DNA of 64,000 nucleotides from Acinetobacter gandensis (GTDB lineage: Bacteria; Pseudomonadota; Gammaproteobacteria; Pseudomonadales; Moraxellaceae): assembly GCF_001678755.1 (NCBI RefSeq), contig NZ_LZDS01000026.1, positions 207,534-271,533 on the forward strand, in the 5' to 3' direction. The notes under the pieces were generated by a model that did no database searches, was not told the origin of the DNA, and saw only the letters and a program-made list of their open reading frames with translations. The stretch's first letter is position 1. Each line of letters opens with the position of its first letter. Of this stretch, positions 1-10,283 are shown piece after piece. The translations under genes and the position numbers were made by a program.

Positions 1-440
1 GCGGTTGCCCCTGTAAAAATAATCGTGCCTCGTTCACGTGTCACCATGCGCTTCGCCACTTCACGTCCCGTGAGGAATGCAGCGAAACAAGCCATTTCCC
101 AAATCTTAAAATATTTACGCGCTGTTTCTTCCAAAATACTACAAGGGACGTTGGCACCGATATTAAAGACCATCACCTCAATAGCACCAATACTGGACTC
201 TATTTGCTCTACCAACTCAATGACTTGTTCTTCTTTACGTGCATCAGAAGCAAAACCATAGGCTTTGCCACCGAGTTGTTCAATCTCATCAATTAAAGGC
301 TGTAATTTGTCTGCATTTCGTCGTGTCATACAGGCAATATAACCCTCTCGGGTAAACCGCTTGGCTATTTCACCACCAGTTGCATCACCTGCACCAATCA
401 CTAAAGCGACTTTTGACGAAGTCCGATTGAGTTGTTGCAT
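1..440 (-). CDS. SDR-family oxidoreductase, 3' part missing at window edge
   Basis: Minus-strand frame starting at the ATG complementary to 438-440 and still open at base 1, so about 146 N-terminal residues are visible. The start reads MQQLNRTSSKVALVIGAG, followed by the Rossmann glycine motif GAGDATGG (residues 16-23), the NADP-binding signature of short-chain dehydrogenases/reductases. Further in are an NIGAN-type motif and GTIIFTGA, the strand before the catalytic Ser. The YxxxK active site lies beyond the window. Substrate unknown. It is divergent from a TetR gene, an arrangement typical of a small regulated oxidoreductase unit. Confidence 0.85.
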   Translation of the reverse strand, partial: MQQLNRTSSKVALVIGAGDATGGEIAKRFTREGYIACMTRRNADKLQPLIDEIEQLGGKAYGFASDARKEEQVIELVEQIESSIGAIEVMVFNIGANVPCSILEETARKYFKIWEMACFAAFLTGREVAKRMVTRERGTIIFTGAT

Positions 441-519
441 AGTCTCACTCCATTGCTGTTTTATTTTTATTCCACGCTCATTTTATTTACGCGTCGGTTT
501 TAAACCACACATTATTAAA

Positions 520-531
520 TAACGATCGTTA
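520..531. promoter_or_regulatory. 12-bp palindrome, candidate TetR operator
   Basis: TAACGATCGTTA is a perfect 12-bp palindrome in the 152-bp gap between the divergent SDR and TetR genes. TetR proteins often bind such palindromes to control themselves and the neighbour. The location fits; binding is inference. Confidence 0.4.
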
Positions 532-592
532 CTATAACGAATACTATGTTATGGTTAATTTATCGTCAATCTTATTTTCAAGGGTATTGCAG

Positions 593-1171
593 ATGCGCTA
601 CAAACCCGAATACAAACAAAAAAAACGCCAAGAACTTTTAACGATCAGCGGACAAATTGCGAAAAAAGACGGCTTTGCCGCAACAGGTGTGGATGGATTC
701 ATGAAAGCCGCCGGCGTCACCAGTGGTGCCTTTTACTCACATTTTTCGTCTAAACAAGAGCTACTTAAAGCCTTAATTGAACATGAGTTACAACACAGTT
801 TTGATATGTGGCAAAACAATCCACATGATAATGCGCAAGATTGGATTGAATTTGAGCTTGACCGCTATTTAACCCCTGCACATGTTCAGCATCCCGAGCA
901 AGGTTGTTCACTCCCCACGCTTGCGAGTGAAGTAGCGCGTGCAGATCAGGACACTAAGTTGATATATGAAACTGAATTACTGCGTGGTCACGCTTTATTT
1001 AGTCAGCATCTCGGTAGCGAAGAACTCGCTTGGGCCATCATCTGCCAACTTGCCGGTGCCATTTTAATTGCGCGAGCAGCTACTGATCCACATTTGCAAA
1101 AAAACATTTTAGACGCCAATAAGATGATTATTCGGCAATATTTAGACAGTCATCCCGCCGTATCAACGTGA
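593..1171 (+). CDS. TetR/AcrR-family transcriptional regulator
   Basis: A 192-aa protein when started at the ATG at 593, which has an AAGGG ribosome-binding sequence just upstream. An in-frame ATG at 551 would add 14 residues. The N-terminal helix-turn-helix is clear (residues about 8-55, with the typical TSGAFYSHFSSKQELLKAL recognition segment). The C-terminal ligand domain has a Cys at the GCSLPTLASEV segment, as in many TetR regulators of oxidoreductases. It is divergent from the SDR gene and probably represses it and itself; the ligand is unknown. Confidence 0.85.
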   Translation: MRYKPEYKQKKRQELLTISGQIAKKDGFAATGVDGFMKAAGVTSGAFYSHFSSKQELLKALIEHELQHSFDMWQNNPHDNAQDWIEFELDRYLTPAHVQHPEQGCSLPTLASEVARADQDTKLIYETELLRGHALFSQHLGSEELAWAIICQLAGAILIARAATDPHLQKNILDANKMIIRQYLDSHPAVST

Positions 1172-1480
1172 TTCATTTTTATGTGACAGTTCATGGAGTT
1201 AAAGACCGACAGTTTTCCGACAAACTGTTCATCTTTTTCATTTGAATTATTTAAAATCTGTATAAGCTTACCCATTTTTATGCTTTTCAAGTGTTTAAAG
1301 ATTCAGCATAAATGGCACAATTCAAATAAAGTCCTCTTTTCAAGGTTCTGACGACTGTGTATAACAATGAGCCAGTAAAGGAAACTCATAAGCATAGGCA
1401 AAGGACGCAAAAAAACGTTAGACTATGCAACAATCAATGCAAGTAAATGTCATTCGAGACAAACAAAAAGGTGAAGATTG
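1172..1480. other. 309-bp intergenic region upstream of ribBA, with an inverted repeat
   Basis: No gene is seen. An imperfect inverted repeat pairs CCATTTTTATGCT (1272-1284) with AGCATAAATGG (1305-1315) around a 20-nt loop. The region probably holds the ribBA promoter. I looked for an FMN riboswitch (RFN element), the usual control of riboflavin genes, and found none of its conserved blocks. Confidence 0.5.
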
Positions 1481-2602
1481 ATGCCGCTCAATACTGTTGA
1501 AGAGCTCGTAGCTGATATTCGTGCAGGTAAAATGGTCATCCTGATGGATGATGAAGATCGTGAAAATGAAGGCGACCTTGTCATCGCTGCGACCCACGTA
1601 CGCCCTGAAGATATCAACTTCATGATTACGCATGCGCGTGGTCTTGTATGCTTAACCTTAAGTAAAGAGCGTTGCCAGCAGTTAAATTTACCTTTAATGG
1701 TCGATGCAAACGGTGCACAGCACGGTACAAACTTCACATTATCGATTGAAGCAGCAAATGGCATTTCAACTGGTATTTCTCCTGCTGAACGTGCACATAC
1801 CATTCAAACTGCTGTAGCAGCACATGCAAAACCTGCTGATATTGTTCAGCCAGGCCATATTTTCCCGCTTATGGCGCAGCCAGGTGGTGTACTACACCGT
1901 GCAGGTCATACTGAAGCAGGCTGTGATTTATCGCGTTTAGCCGGCCTAGAACCCGCATCTGTGATTTGTGAAATCATCAATGAAGACGGCACTATGGCGC
2001 GTCGCCCAGACCTTGAAGTGTTTGCTGAAAAGCATGGCTTAAAAATGGGGACCATTGCAGATCTGATTCACTACCGCATGACCAATGAACAAACGGTTGA
2101 ACGTCTAGACCAGCAAACACTAGATACAGAATACGGTACATTTGAATTGTTCCGTTACCGTGAAATTGGTAATCCAGATATTCATTTAGCACTGGTTAAA
2201 GGCGAACCAAAGCAAGGCGTGACCACTGTACGTGTACACGGTTTCAGCCCAGTTCGTGACTTATTAAAACTGAATAAACAAGATGGCGCTCCGGCGTGGA
2301 ATCTCGATAAAGCACTCAAAGAAATCGCATCCAGCGATCGTGGTGTTTTAGTGTGGATTGGTCAGCGTCATTTACAGGACTTAGGCCCTGCTTTAGAAAA
2401 TTTAACTGCACCGAAAAATGTTAAATCCAATGCGGCACTGTCTCAGCAGTATCAAACCATTGGTGTCGGCGCACAAATTTTACGTGATTTAGGCGTGGAA
2501 AAAATGAAGCTTCTTAGCTCGCCATTACGTTTTAATGCATTATCAGGTTTTAACTTAGAAGTGGTGGAATACATCACCGCAAATCAAACATCAGAGAAAT
2601 AA
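1481..2602 (+). CDS. ribBA: 3,4-dihydroxy-2-butanone-4-phosphate synthase with degenerate GTP cyclohydrolase II-like domain
   Basis: 373 aa, starting at the ATG at 1481 (a TTG directly before it is in frame). Residues 1 to about 205 are a complete RibB domain with the acidic metal-binding motif [10 protein letters not shown] and the HTEAGCDL segment; it converts ribulose-5-phosphate to dihydroxybutanone phosphate in riboflavin synthesis. The C-terminal half aligns with GTP cyclohydrolase II but lacks the CDCG-type zinc cysteines and the GTP-binding motif, so it is probably inactive there, like the RibBX proteins of other proteobacteria. First gene of the ribBA-ribH-nusB-thiL-pgpA cluster; a separate RibA is expected elsewhere. 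Confidence 0.93.
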   Translation: MPLNTVEELVADIRAGKMVILMDDEDRENEGDLVIAATHVRPEDINFMITHARGLVCLTLSKERCQQLNLPLMVDANGAQHGTNFTLSIEAANGISTGISPAERAHTIQTAVAAHAKPADIVQPGHIFPLMAQPGGVLHRAGHTEAGCDLSRLAGLEPASVICEIINEDGTMARRPDLEVFAEKHGLKMGTIADLIHYRMTNEQTVERLDQQTLDTEYGTFELFRYREIGNPDIHLALVKGEPKQGVTTVRVHGFSPVRDLLKLNKQDGAPAWNLDKALKEIASSDRGVLVWIGQRHLQDLGPALENLTAPKNVKSNAALSQQYQTIGVGAQILRDLGVEKMKLLSSPLRFNALSGFNLEVVEYITANQTSEK

Positions 2603-2613
2603 TCGAGGTTGCT

Positions 2614-3084
2614 ATGGCAGTTCGCCGTATTGAAGGTATGTTACATCTCGCGAACGAAGACCGTTATGCGATTTTAGTTGGTCGTTTTAATAGCTTTGTT
2701 GTTGAACATTTGCTAGAAGGTGCCGTTGATACATTGAAACGTCATGGCGTATCAGAGGATAATATCACTGTTGTTCATGCACCAGGTGCTTGGGAACTTC
2801 CAGTGGTTGCAAAGAAACTTGCAGCTTCAGATCGTTTCGATGCCATCATCGCGCTTGGCGCAGTGATTCGTGGTAGCACGCCTCACTTCGATTTTGTTGC
2901 TGGCGAATGTGCCAAAGGTTTAGGCGTTGTTGGTCTAGACACTGGCTTACCAGTAATTAATGGTGTATTGACTACGGATAGTATTGAACAAGCGATTGAA
3001 CGCTCGGGTACAAAAGCAGGTAATAAAGGTAGTGAAGCTGCCTTGACTGCTATTGAAATGGTTAACTTGTTAAAGGCTATTTAA
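2614..3084 (+). CDS. ribH: 6,7-dimethyl-8-ribityllumazine synthase
   Basis: 156 aa, normal length for the family. It condenses the RibB product with ribityl-aminouracil to give lumazine, the penultimate step to riboflavin. Visible family signatures are [15 protein letters not shown] near the N-terminus, the HAPGAWELP substrate loop and the active-site motif [12 protein letters not shown] with the catalytic His. It lies 11 bp after ribBA and 4 bp before nusB, so it is translated from the same mRNA. Symbol also written ribE in some genomes. Confidence 0.95.
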   Translation: MAVRRIEGMLHLANEDRYAILVGRFNSFVVEHLLEGAVDTLKRHGVSEDNITVVHAPGAWELPVVAKKLAASDRFDAIIALGAVIRGSTPHFDFVAGECAKGLGVVGLDTGLPVINGVLTTDSIEQAIERSGTKAGNKGSEAALTAIEMVNLLKAI

Positions 3085-3088
3085 CGCT

Positions 3089-3538
3089 ATGTCGCAAACA
3101 CTTCAAGCAACTTATGCAGCAAAACGTAAAGCACGTCGCTTTGCTGTACAAGGAATTTATGAATGGCAAATGAGCCGCAATCCTGTGCATGAGATTGAAG
3201 CACGTACGCGTGTGGAAAATGCCATGCACAAGGTAGATCTCGGCTATTACCACGAGTTATTGACCGAGGTTGTTGCCAATCATGAAGCATTGGATGCGCT
3301 TTTAATCCCTGTACTCGATCGCGAAGTTGAAGCCTTAGATGGCGTTGAACTTGCAACCCTTCGTTTAGGCGCGTATGAACTCAAAGAACACCTTGAGATT
3401 CCTTACCGTGTCGTACTCGATGAAGCGATCGAGTTAGCTAAACATTTTGGCGGTGCAGACAGCCATAAGTACATCAATGGTGTATTGGATCGTTTAGCGA
3501 CTACATTGCGTGCAGCAGAAAAGCAACAAGCTAATTAA
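3089..3538 (+). CDS. nusB: Transcription antitermination factor NusB
   Basis: 149 aa all-helical protein with the N-terminal [17 protein letters not shown] segment and the C-terminal [18 protein letters not shown] and [11 protein letters not shown] motifs of NusB. With NusE (S10) it binds boxA in rRNA leaders and supports antitermination. The ribH-nusB-thiL order is conserved in gammaproteobacteria and supports the call. Confidence 0.95.
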   Translation: MSQTLQATYAAKRKARRFAVQGIYEWQMSRNPVHEIEARTRVENAMHKVDLGYYHELLTEVVANHEALDALLIPVLDREVEALDGVELATLRLGAYELKEHLEIPYRVVLDEAIELAKHFGGADSHKYINGVLDRLATTLRAAEKQQAN

Positions 3539-3558
3539 TTTATTAAGTAGCACGTTGT

Positions 3559-4476
3559 ATGGCTGAGTTCTCTATCATTGATACCTATTTTAATCGTCAC
3601 AGCAGCAGTGCTGTCGATTTAGGAGTCGGTGATGACTCAGCCTTGCTCACCCCTCCTCCACAGCAACAATTGGTCATCTGTGCCGATACTCTCGTTGCTG
3701 GACGTCATTTTCCTCTCGACACCAACCCACATGCCATTGGTTGGAAATCTGTTGCCGTCAATTTATCTGACATTGCTGCAATGGGCGCCAAACCGCATAG
3801 TATTTTACTGGCATTAAGCCTACCCCAAATTGATCATGAATGGCTCAAAGGCTTTAGTCAGGGTTTATATGATTGTTGCGATCAATTTGGTGTGAGTTTA
3901 ATCGGTGGGGATACCACTCAAAGTCCTCATCTGACGATTTCAGTCACAGCATTAGGCTGGGTCGATATAGGCAAAGCAGTAACCCGCTCAGGCGCTCAAG
4001 TTGGTGATTTCATTTGTGTCAGCGGTCAAGTTGGCGATGCTGCGTATGGAATACAGCATTTAGGACACCCACTGCAAAAGCGTTTAGATTATCCAACACC
4101 ACGTTGCCAACTTGGTCAACAGCTCAAAGGCTTAGCTCATAGCATGATCGATGTCTCTGACGGCTTGGCTCAGGACTTAGGACATATTTTGCATGCCTCT
4201 AAAGTGGGTGCAGAAATCGAGTTAGATCAACTTCCTATCGACGACCATGTAAAACAATTACAACAAGAATCCCAATGGCAGTATGCACTCGCGGGTGGTG
4301 ATGACTATGAGTTATGCTTTACAATAAGCCCGCAGAATTATCAAAAACTTCTGCAACTAGAATTAGATGTAAACATTCATAAAATTGGTCAAATTACTGA
4401 GCCACTCGGGCTGCGTTACAAAAACTACGGCACTGACCATATACTAAAATTTCAGGGATATCAGCATTTTGCATAA
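3559..4476 (+). CDS. thiL: Thiamine-monophosphate kinase
   Basis: 305 aa. Phosphorylates thiamine phosphate to thiamine diphosphate with ATP. Family motifs: GVGDDSALL near residue 22 (Mg/ATP binding), DTLVAGRHFP, VNLSDIAAMGAKP, GGDTTQSP, the MIDVSDGLAQDL segment and AGGDDYELCF. Twenty bp after nusB; its last 8 bp overlap the proposed TTG start of pgpA, so the two are translationally linked. Confidence 0.95.
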   Translation: MAEFSIIDTYFNRHSSSAVDLGVGDDSALLTPPPQQQLVICADTLVAGRHFPLDTNPHAIGWKSVAVNLSDIAAMGAKPHSILLALSLPQIDHEWLKGFSQGLYDCCDQFGVSLIGGDTTQSPHLTISVTALGWVDIGKAVTRSGAQVGDFICVSGQVGDAAYGIQHLGHPLQKRLDYPTPRCQLGQQLKGLAHSMIDVSDGLAQDLGHILHASKVGAEIELDQLPIDDHVKQLQQESQWQYALAGGDDYELCFTISPQNYQKLLQLELDVNIHKIGQITEPLGLRYKNYGTDHILKFQGYQHFA

Positions 4477-4975
4477 ACCAGCCATTAACTTCAAACAAAT
4501 GTCTTGGGCCAACAGAATAATCGCATTCTGTGGCGTGGGCTTTGGTTCTGGTCTTGCTCCCAAAGCACCGGGAACATTTGGCTCTGCGTTTGCTTTATTG
4601 TTTATTCCTGGTTGGCTTGCAATTGGATTTATCAACTCCATTATTGTCATGATCATCATGTCAATTGTCGGCATATTTATTTGTGGTCAAACCGCGAAAG
4701 TGATGGGCGTGCATGACGATGGGCGCATTGTCTGGGACGAGTTTGCAGGACAGTCTATTACTTTCCTTCCCGTTTTATACCTCGGACAAATGAACTGGAC
4801 TTGGGCACTGATTGGTTTTGCCCTATTCCGTTTATTCGATGTATGGAAGCCTTGGCCTATTCGTGTCATTGATCGTCAAGTGGGTGGCGGTTTTGGCATC
4901 ATGTTTGACGATATTATTGCGGGCCTTTGGGCTGCGCTTTGCATCTGTATTTATTTTTATATTTCGTCTATGTAA
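4469..4975 (+). CDS. pgpA: Phosphatidylglycerophosphatase A
   Basis: 168 aa from a TTG at 4469 with a CAGGGA ribosome-binding sequence 10 bp upstream; an ATG at 4499 (MSWANRII) is the alternative start and has no clear site. Inner-membrane enzyme that dephosphorylates phosphatidylglycerophosphate to phosphatidylglycerol. Signatures: GFGSGLAPKAPGTFGS, GVHDDGRIVWDEFAGQ with the catalytic acids, and KPWPIRVIDRQVGGGFGIM followed by DDIIAG. Several membrane helices. It overlaps thiL. Confidence 0.93.
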   Translation: MHKPAINFKQMSWANRIIAFCGVGFGSGLAPKAPGTFGSAFALLFIPGWLAIGFINSIIVMIIMSIVGIFICGQTAKVMGVHDDGRIVWDEFAGQSITFLPVLYLGQMNWTWALIGFALFRLFDVWKPWPIRVIDRQVGGGFGIMFDDIIAGLWAALCICIYFYISSM

Positions 4976-4996
4976 TAGAAACACCTAGGATTTAAA

Positions 4997-6361
4997 ATGT
5001 CTACGAGCGTTATTATTCTTGCTGCAGGTAAAGGAACACGTATGCGTTCAAATTTACCCAAAGTATTACAACCACTTGCAGGACAACCTTTACTCGGCCA
5101 TGTCATTCACACTGCAAAAAAACTACAAGCAGCAGAAATAATTACCATCTATGGGCATGGCGGTGATCAAGTACAAAAAGCATTTGCCCATGAAAATATA
5201 AAATGGGTTGAACAAGCTGAACAATTGGGAACAGGTCACGCAGTGAAAGTAACCCTGCCCGTTTTGGCTAAAACAGGTGTATCACTGATTTTATCTGGTG
5301 ATGTTCCATGCATTAGTGAAGATACTTTACAAAAACTACTCAATGCATCTACTCAAACAGGTATTGGCTTAGTGACCTTAACGGTTGCTGATGCGACAGG
5401 TTACGGGCGCATTGTGCGTGAAAATGGTAAGATTCAAGCCATTGTTGAACATAAAGATGCTTCTGAAGAACAACGTAAAATCAAAGAATTTAATACCGGT
5501 ATTTATGCAGTGAGCAATGCCAAATTGCATGAATGGCTACCAAAATTGAGCAATAATAATGCGCAAGGTGAATATTACCTGACCGATATCGTTGCCATGG
5601 CGATTGCTGACGGTCTCGAAGTTGCATCTGTAGAACCAGAGCGTGCATTCGAAGTCGAAGGTGTGAATGACCGTGTACAATTAGCGGCATTAGAGCGTGA
5701 ATTTCAAAATTTCCAAGCAAAACAGTTAATGCAACAAGGCGTTCACCTCATCGACCCTGCTCGTTTTGATTTACGTGGCACATTAAAAGCAGGTCAAGAT
5801 GTTCGCATTGACATTAATGTGATCATTGAAGGCAATTGTGAGCTCGGTGACAATGTCGAAATCGGTGCTGGTTGTGTAATAAAAAATACGCAAATTGCCG
5901 CAGGCACCAAAGTTCAACCGTATAGTGTATTTGACAGTGCTATTGTGGGTGAAAATACGCAAATTGGCCCATTCTCACGTTTACGCCCAGGTGCAAAATT
6001 AGCTGCAGAAGTACATATTGGTAATTTTGTTGAAGTAAAAAATTCAAGCATTGGCTTAGGCTCTAAAGCCAATCACTTCACCTACTTAGGTGATGCTGAA
6101 GTGGGTGCTGGATCAAATATTGGTGCAGGCACCATTACCTGCAACTATGATGGCGCAAACAAATTTAAAACCATTATCGGTGACAATGCCTTTATTGGCT
6201 CAAACAGCTCATTAGTCGCTCCTGTCACCATTGGTCATGGTGCAACAGTGGGTGCTGGCTCAACCATTACACGTGACGTGGCAGACAATAGCCTTGCGGT
6301 AGAACGTTCTAAGCAATTTGCCAAAGAAAACTATCAACGTCCCCAAAAATTGAAGAAATAA
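4997..6361 (+). CDS. glmU: Bifunctional glucosamine-1-phosphate acetyltransferase / GlcNAc-1-phosphate uridyltransferase
   Basis: 454 aa. Makes UDP-GlcNAc for peptidoglycan, lipid A and, here, capsule precursors. The N-terminal uridyltransferase domain (about 1-227) begins with [15 protein letters not shown] and carries SGDVPCI and EFNTGIYAV. The C-terminal half is a left-handed beta helix of hexapeptide repeats ending in the acetyltransferase signatures [27 protein letters not shown] and [11 protein letters not shown]. Start ATG with CTAGGA upstream. It is 12 bp from glmS, giving a GlcN-6-P to UDP-GlcNAc operon. Confidence 0.96.
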   Translation: MSTSVIILAAGKGTRMRSNLPKVLQPLAGQPLLGHVIHTAKKLQAAEIITIYGHGGDQVQKAFAHENIKWVEQAEQLGTGHAVKVTLPVLAKTGVSLILSGDVPCISEDTLQKLLNASTQTGIGLVTLTVADATGYGRIVRENGKIQAIVEHKDASEEQRKIKEFNTGIYAVSNAKLHEWLPKLSNNNAQGEYYLTDIVAMAIADGLEVASVEPERAFEVEGVNDRVQLAALEREFQNFQAKQLMQQGVHLIDPARFDLRGTLKAGQDVRIDINVIIEGNCELGDNVEIGAGCVIKNTQIAAGTKVQPYSVFDSAIVGENTQIGPFSRLRPGAKLAAEVHIGNFVEVKNSSIGLGSKANHFTYLGDAEVGAGSNIGAGTITCNYDGANKFKTIIGDNAFIGSNSSLVAPVTIGHGATVGAGSTITRDVADNSLAVERSKQFAKENYQRPQKLKK

Positions 6362-6373
6362 GAGGATAAAATT

Positions 6374-8212
6374 ATGTGTGGTATCGTCGGTGGCGTTGCA
6401 GAACGTAGTATTACCAATATTTTAGTAGAAGGTTTAAAACGCCTTGAATACCGTGGTTATGATTCAGCAGGATTAGCACTGATCAATAAAGGTCACGTCC
6501 TTCGCGAACGTCGTGTTGGTAAAGTTGCAAATTTAGAGCAAGCTGTAGAAGAAGCTGACATTACAGGTTCTGTCGGGATTGCACATACGCGCTGGGCAAC
6601 CCATGGCAAGCCAACAGAGAATAATGCCCATCCACATATTTCTGGCACAGTTGCTGTTGTTCATAACGGTATTATTGAAAACTATCAAGAGCTTAAAGAT
6701 GATCTTGAAGCTTTAGGCTATGTATTTACCTCACAAACAGATACCGAAGTTGTTGCACATTTAGTCAATGATGCCCTAAAAAGTACGCCAAGTTTATTGG
6801 AAGCGGTAAAGCAAGTTGTTCCTCAACTCAAAGGCGCTTATGCACTGGGTATCGTACATACCGACCATCCTGATGAATTAATCACGGTACGTGAAGGTTC
6901 ACCACTTGTGATTGGTGTAGGTATTGGTGAAAACTTTATTAGCTCTGACCAATTGGCACTACTTCCAATTACCAATCGCTTCATTTACCTTGAAGAAGGT
7001 GATATTGCGCGTTTAACCCGTAATACCATTGAAGTATTTGTTGATGGTCAACTCGTGAACCGCCCAATTAAAGAGCTAGATGCAACGGTAAGTAACGCAT
7101 CGAAAGGTGAATACAAGCATTACATGCTCAAAGAAATTTATGAGCAACCTGAAGCGATTAAGCAAACGATCTCTCAGGCATTAAATGGCAATGTACTACG
7201 TGATGATTTCTTAATCAATGCGACTGATGCTTTTACTAAAATTCAGCAAGTACAAATCATTGCCTGCGGTACCAGTTACCACGCTGGTATGATTGCCAAA
7301 TATTGGTTTGAGCAACTCATTGACGTACCTTGCCAAGTTGAAATTGCTAGTGAGTTCCGTTACCGCTCACCAGTGATTGTGAATAACACCCTGTATGTGT
7401 GTATTTCTCAATCTGGTGAAACTGCCGATACGCTTGCTGCACTGCGTGATACACAAAAGCGTGCTGGCGCTAAGGGTTTAGATATTACCACCATGACCAT
7501 TTGTAACGTTGCGACGTCTTCAATGGTCCGTGAAACCAACTATAGTTTGTTGACACTTGCAGGCCCTGAAATTGGTGTCGCTTCAACCAAAGCATTTACT
7601 ACGCAGCTTGCAGCACTCATGCTTTTAGTTCTAAAAATGGGGCAAATTAAGCAGACCATTTCTGAAACTCAAATTGCTGAAATTATTGCAGACTTGTGGC
7701 ATACGCCTAAGGTGATTTTAGATACGCTGCAAAACAATGCAGAAATTTTGCGTTTATCTGAGCTGTTTGTTGAAAAAAATCACTGCTTATTCTTAGGCCG
7801 TGGTACTGAGTTCCCTATCGCACTTGAAGGTGCTTTAAAACTCAAAGAAATTTCATATATTCATGCAGAAGGTTATGCTGCCGGTGAACTTAAACATGGT
7901 CCATTGGCTTTAGTGGATAACGACATGCCTGTTGTGATTCTAGCACCGAAAGATGACATGCTGGATAAACTCAAATCAAATATGGAAGAAGTCCAAGCAC
8001 GTGGCGGTGAGTTATTTGTTTTCGCTGATGAAAATAGTGGGATTAAAGCCAAAGAGCGTCAACACGTGGTTTATGTGCCAAGCGTGAATGAAATCTTGGC
8101 ACCGATTGTGTATAGCATTCCAGTACAACTGCTCTCTTATCATGTTGCAGTGCTACGTGGAACAGATGTCGATCAGCCACGTAACTTGGCGAAGTCTGTG
8201 ACGGTGGAATAA
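6374..8212 (+). CDS. glmS: Glutamine-fructose-6-phosphate aminotransferase (isomerizing)
   Basis: 612 aa. Forms glucosamine-6-phosphate from fructose-6-phosphate and glutamine. After the initiator Met comes the Cys2 nucleophile (MCGIVGGV) of the Ntn glutaminase domain; then HTRWATHGKP and HNGIIENY. Two SIS sugar-isomerase domains follow (ACGTSYHAG, SQSGETADT, STKAFTTQ) and the C-terminus ends DQPRNLAKSVTVE as in E. coli. Followed directly by a perfect-palindrome terminator. It flanks the capsule locus. Confidence 0.97.
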   Translation: MCGIVGGVAERSITNILVEGLKRLEYRGYDSAGLALINKGHVLRERRVGKVANLEQAVEEADITGSVGIAHTRWATHGKPTENNAHPHISGTVAVVHNGIIENYQELKDDLEALGYVFTSQTDTEVVAHLVNDALKSTPSLLEAVKQVVPQLKGAYALGIVHTDHPDELITVREGSPLVIGVGIGENFISSDQLALLPITNRFIYLEEGDIARLTRNTIEVFVDGQLVNRPIKELDATVSNASKGEYKHYMLKEIYEQPEAIKQTISQALNGNVLRDDFLINATDAFTKIQQVQIIACGTSYHAGMIAKYWFEQLIDVPCQVEIASEFRYRSPVIVNNTLYVCISQSGETADTLAALRDTQKRAGAKGLDITTMTICNVATSSMVRETNYSLLTLAGPEIGVASTKAFTTQLAALMLLVLKMGQIKQTISETQIAEIIADLWHTPKVILDTLQNNAEILRLSELFVEKNHCLFLGRGTEFPIALEGALKLKEISYIHAEGYAAGELKHGPLALVDNDMPVVILAPKDDMLDKLKSNMEEVQARGGELFVFADENSGIKAKERQHVVYVPSVNEILAPIVYSIPVQLLSYHVAVLRGTDVDQPRNLAKSVTVE

Positions 8213-8224
8213 TTTGAGGGTATT

Positions 8225-8250
8225 AAAAAGGGCGCTTAAGCGCCCTTTTT
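8225..8250. terminator. Bidirectional Rho-independent terminator between glmS and gdr
   Basis: A 26-bp perfect palindrome: a GGGCGC stem flanked by A5 on one side and T5 on the other. It can terminate glmS on the plus strand and the capsule operon on the minus strand, whose last gene ends at 8282. Confidence 0.9.
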
Positions 8251-8281
8251 ATTCAGTTTTATTTTTCAAAGAATAATGATA

Positions 8282-10156
8282 TTAGTTCACTTTTATTTCT
8301 TTGCCACGGATATAACCATCTACATGCAATTCTAATTGCTCAATAGCCCACTCAACATCACTCTCAATTGCTGTAAGCCCTGAAATTCGCTCAAAAATAG
8401 GCAATAACTGTTCTAAAGGATAATGTTTTTCAAATGAGCGGAGAATACGACTATGATCAGTCACTTGAGTATCTTCCTGATCAATCAATAGCTCTTCATA
8501 CAATTTCTCACCAGGACGTAGTCCAGAATAGCGAATTGCTATATCGCCAATATCTGTTCCTTCTTCACGAACTTTTAAACCACTTAAAGCGATCATTTGA
8601 CGTGCTAAATCCTGAATTCGAACAGGTTCTCCCATATCTAACAAAAATACATCACCACCTGTGCCGAGAGCTCCAGCCTGAATAACCAATTGTGATGCTT
8701 CGGGTATTGTCATGAAGTAACGTGTGACATCAGGATGTGTAACGGTAATTGGTCCACCTTTGGCAATTTGCTGTTTAAACAAAGGTACAACCGAACCTGA
8801 AGAACCTAGAACATTACCAAAACGCACAATACTAATTTGTGTTTGATTTTGCGCCTCAGCCATTGCTTGGCAATATAGCTCTGCCATTCGCTTCGAAGCA
8901 CCCATCACATTGGTTGGGCGAACTGCTTTATCAGTTGAAATCAATACAAAGGTTTCCACGCCTTTTTTAACAGCTGCATTTACACTAAATGCAGTCCCTA
9001 CAGAGTTATTTTTCAAACCTGCTAATGGATTACACTCTACAAGTGGAACATGTTTATAGGCCGCTGCATGGTAAACCGTTTGCACGCGGTATTGTTCAAT
9101 GACTCGCTCAAGTTTAGCTTCATCTAATACTGTTCCTAAAATTGGAATAATTTCAATATTACAATTCAGACGTAGCTCTTTATCAATGCTATATAGTGCA
9201 AACTCAGTGAGTTCAAATATTACTAATTTCTGTGGATGGTTTTTAATAATTTGCCGACATAACTCTGACCCAATTGAGCCTCCTGCTCCTGTTACCATCA
9301 CCACTTTATTATGAATATTTTTAGCGAGCAGCTCAGGAATTGGTGGTACTGGATCGCGACCTAATAAATCAATAATATCGACTTCACGAATATCTGAAAT
9401 TTGGATATCACCATCTACAAGCTTAGTTAAGCCAGGAATTTCAGTAATTTTGATATGAGCAGGTTCTAAAAATTGAACAATTTCACTTTTACGTGTACGT
9501 CCAACTGAAGGAAGCGCAATTAATATCTCATCTATTTTTTCATTATTGAGATGTTTAAGTCCTTGATCAGCATTATAAACTTTTAATCCACCAATAATTT
9601 GCCCTGTAAGTGACTCATCATCATCGATAAAAAATAATGGAAAATGCTCATCAGAACGATTTAACATAGCCGCAATTTGTTGACCTGCGTAACCTGCACC
9701 ATAAATCACAATTTTTCTTTTGGGCATATTCGTCTGTAAACTCGCTCTCACAATAAAACGAATTGCGCTACGACTAAACCACACCCAAGCAAACATTAAA
9801 AAACCAAACATCAACGGAATTGAAGTTGGTATAAATGCATGACTACAATACGCTAAAGCATATAAACCTAAGATTGTTAATCCTGTAGCAATTGCTAAAC
9901 GCGTAAAAAAAACTTCGTTAAATGTACGAACAATAAAATGATAAAGTCCACAAATGAGTGACATAGCTACAGCAAGAGTACTTACCCAAAGTGAGCCGTA
10001 TGCGATATTAGGAACAACTTCAGCACCTAAATTAAATTCACGTAACGCATAACAAAACCAAATGAGAACTGGAAACGCTAAAAAATCTAAAATTACTAAA
10101 AATAATTGTTTGGCGTATCGAGGAGAATTCACCAAGGGCATAATGACTGATTTCAC
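8282..10156 (-). CDS. gdr: Membrane-anchored UDP-GlcNAc 4,6-dehydratase (WbpM/PglF type)
   Basis: 624 aa. Converts UDP-GlcNAc to the 4-keto-6-deoxy sugar, the first step to QuiNAc4NAc-type sugars. The N-terminal 120 or so residues hold four membrane helices; a CoA-binding-like Rossmann domain follows (VIYGAGYAGQQIA, about 150-162); the C-terminal catalytic SDR domain starts VMVTGAGGSIGSELCRQI near residue 291 and has the ISTDKAVRPTNVMGASKR active site. Such long dehydratases close many Acinetobacter K loci as Gdr. Last gene of the minus-strand operon, followed by the shared palindromic terminator. Confidence 0.9.
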   Translation of the reverse strand: MKSVIMPLVNSPRYAKQLFLVILDFLAFPVLIWFCYALREFNLGAEVVPNIAYGSLWVSTLAVAMSLICGLYHFIVRTFNEVFFTRLAIATGLTILGLYALAYCSHAFIPTSIPLMFGFLMFAWVWFSRSAIRFIVRASLQTNMPKRKIVIYGAGYAGQQIAAMLNRSDEHFPLFFIDDDESLTGQIIGGLKVYNADQGLKHLNNEKIDEILIALPSVGRTRKSEIVQFLEPAHIKITEIPGLTKLVDGDIQISDIREVDIIDLLGRDPVPPIPELLAKNIHNKVVMVTGAGGSIGSELCRQIIKNHPQKLVIFELTEFALYSIDKELRLNCNIEIIPILGTVLDEAKLERVIEQYRVQTVYHAAAYKHVPLVECNPLAGLKNNSVGTAFSVNAAVKKGVETFVLISTDKAVRPTNVMGASKRMAELYCQAMAEAQNQTQISIVRFGNVLGSSGSVVPLFKQQIAKGGPITVTHPDVTRYFMTIPEASQLVIQAGALGTGGDVFLLDMGEPVRIQDLARQMIALSGLKVREEGTDIGDIAIRYSGLRPGEKLYEELLIDQEDTQVTDHSRILRSFEKHYPLEQLLPIFERISGLTAIESDVEWAIEQLELHVDGYIRGKEIKVN

Positions 10157-10283
10157 AGGATTAGTCTTCTCTATGCTATTTATATAATTGAACTAAAAAT
10201 GTTTTTAGTCGATCTAGCATTTTTAAACAAATGTAAAAATGTAAGCGAGTTCAATTACTGAGACTCGCCACACAGAAAATGAA

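Noticed and set aside
1172..1480. Possible FMN riboswitch upstream of ribBA
   Set aside because: None of the conserved RFN blocks is visible; only an inverted repeat is present.
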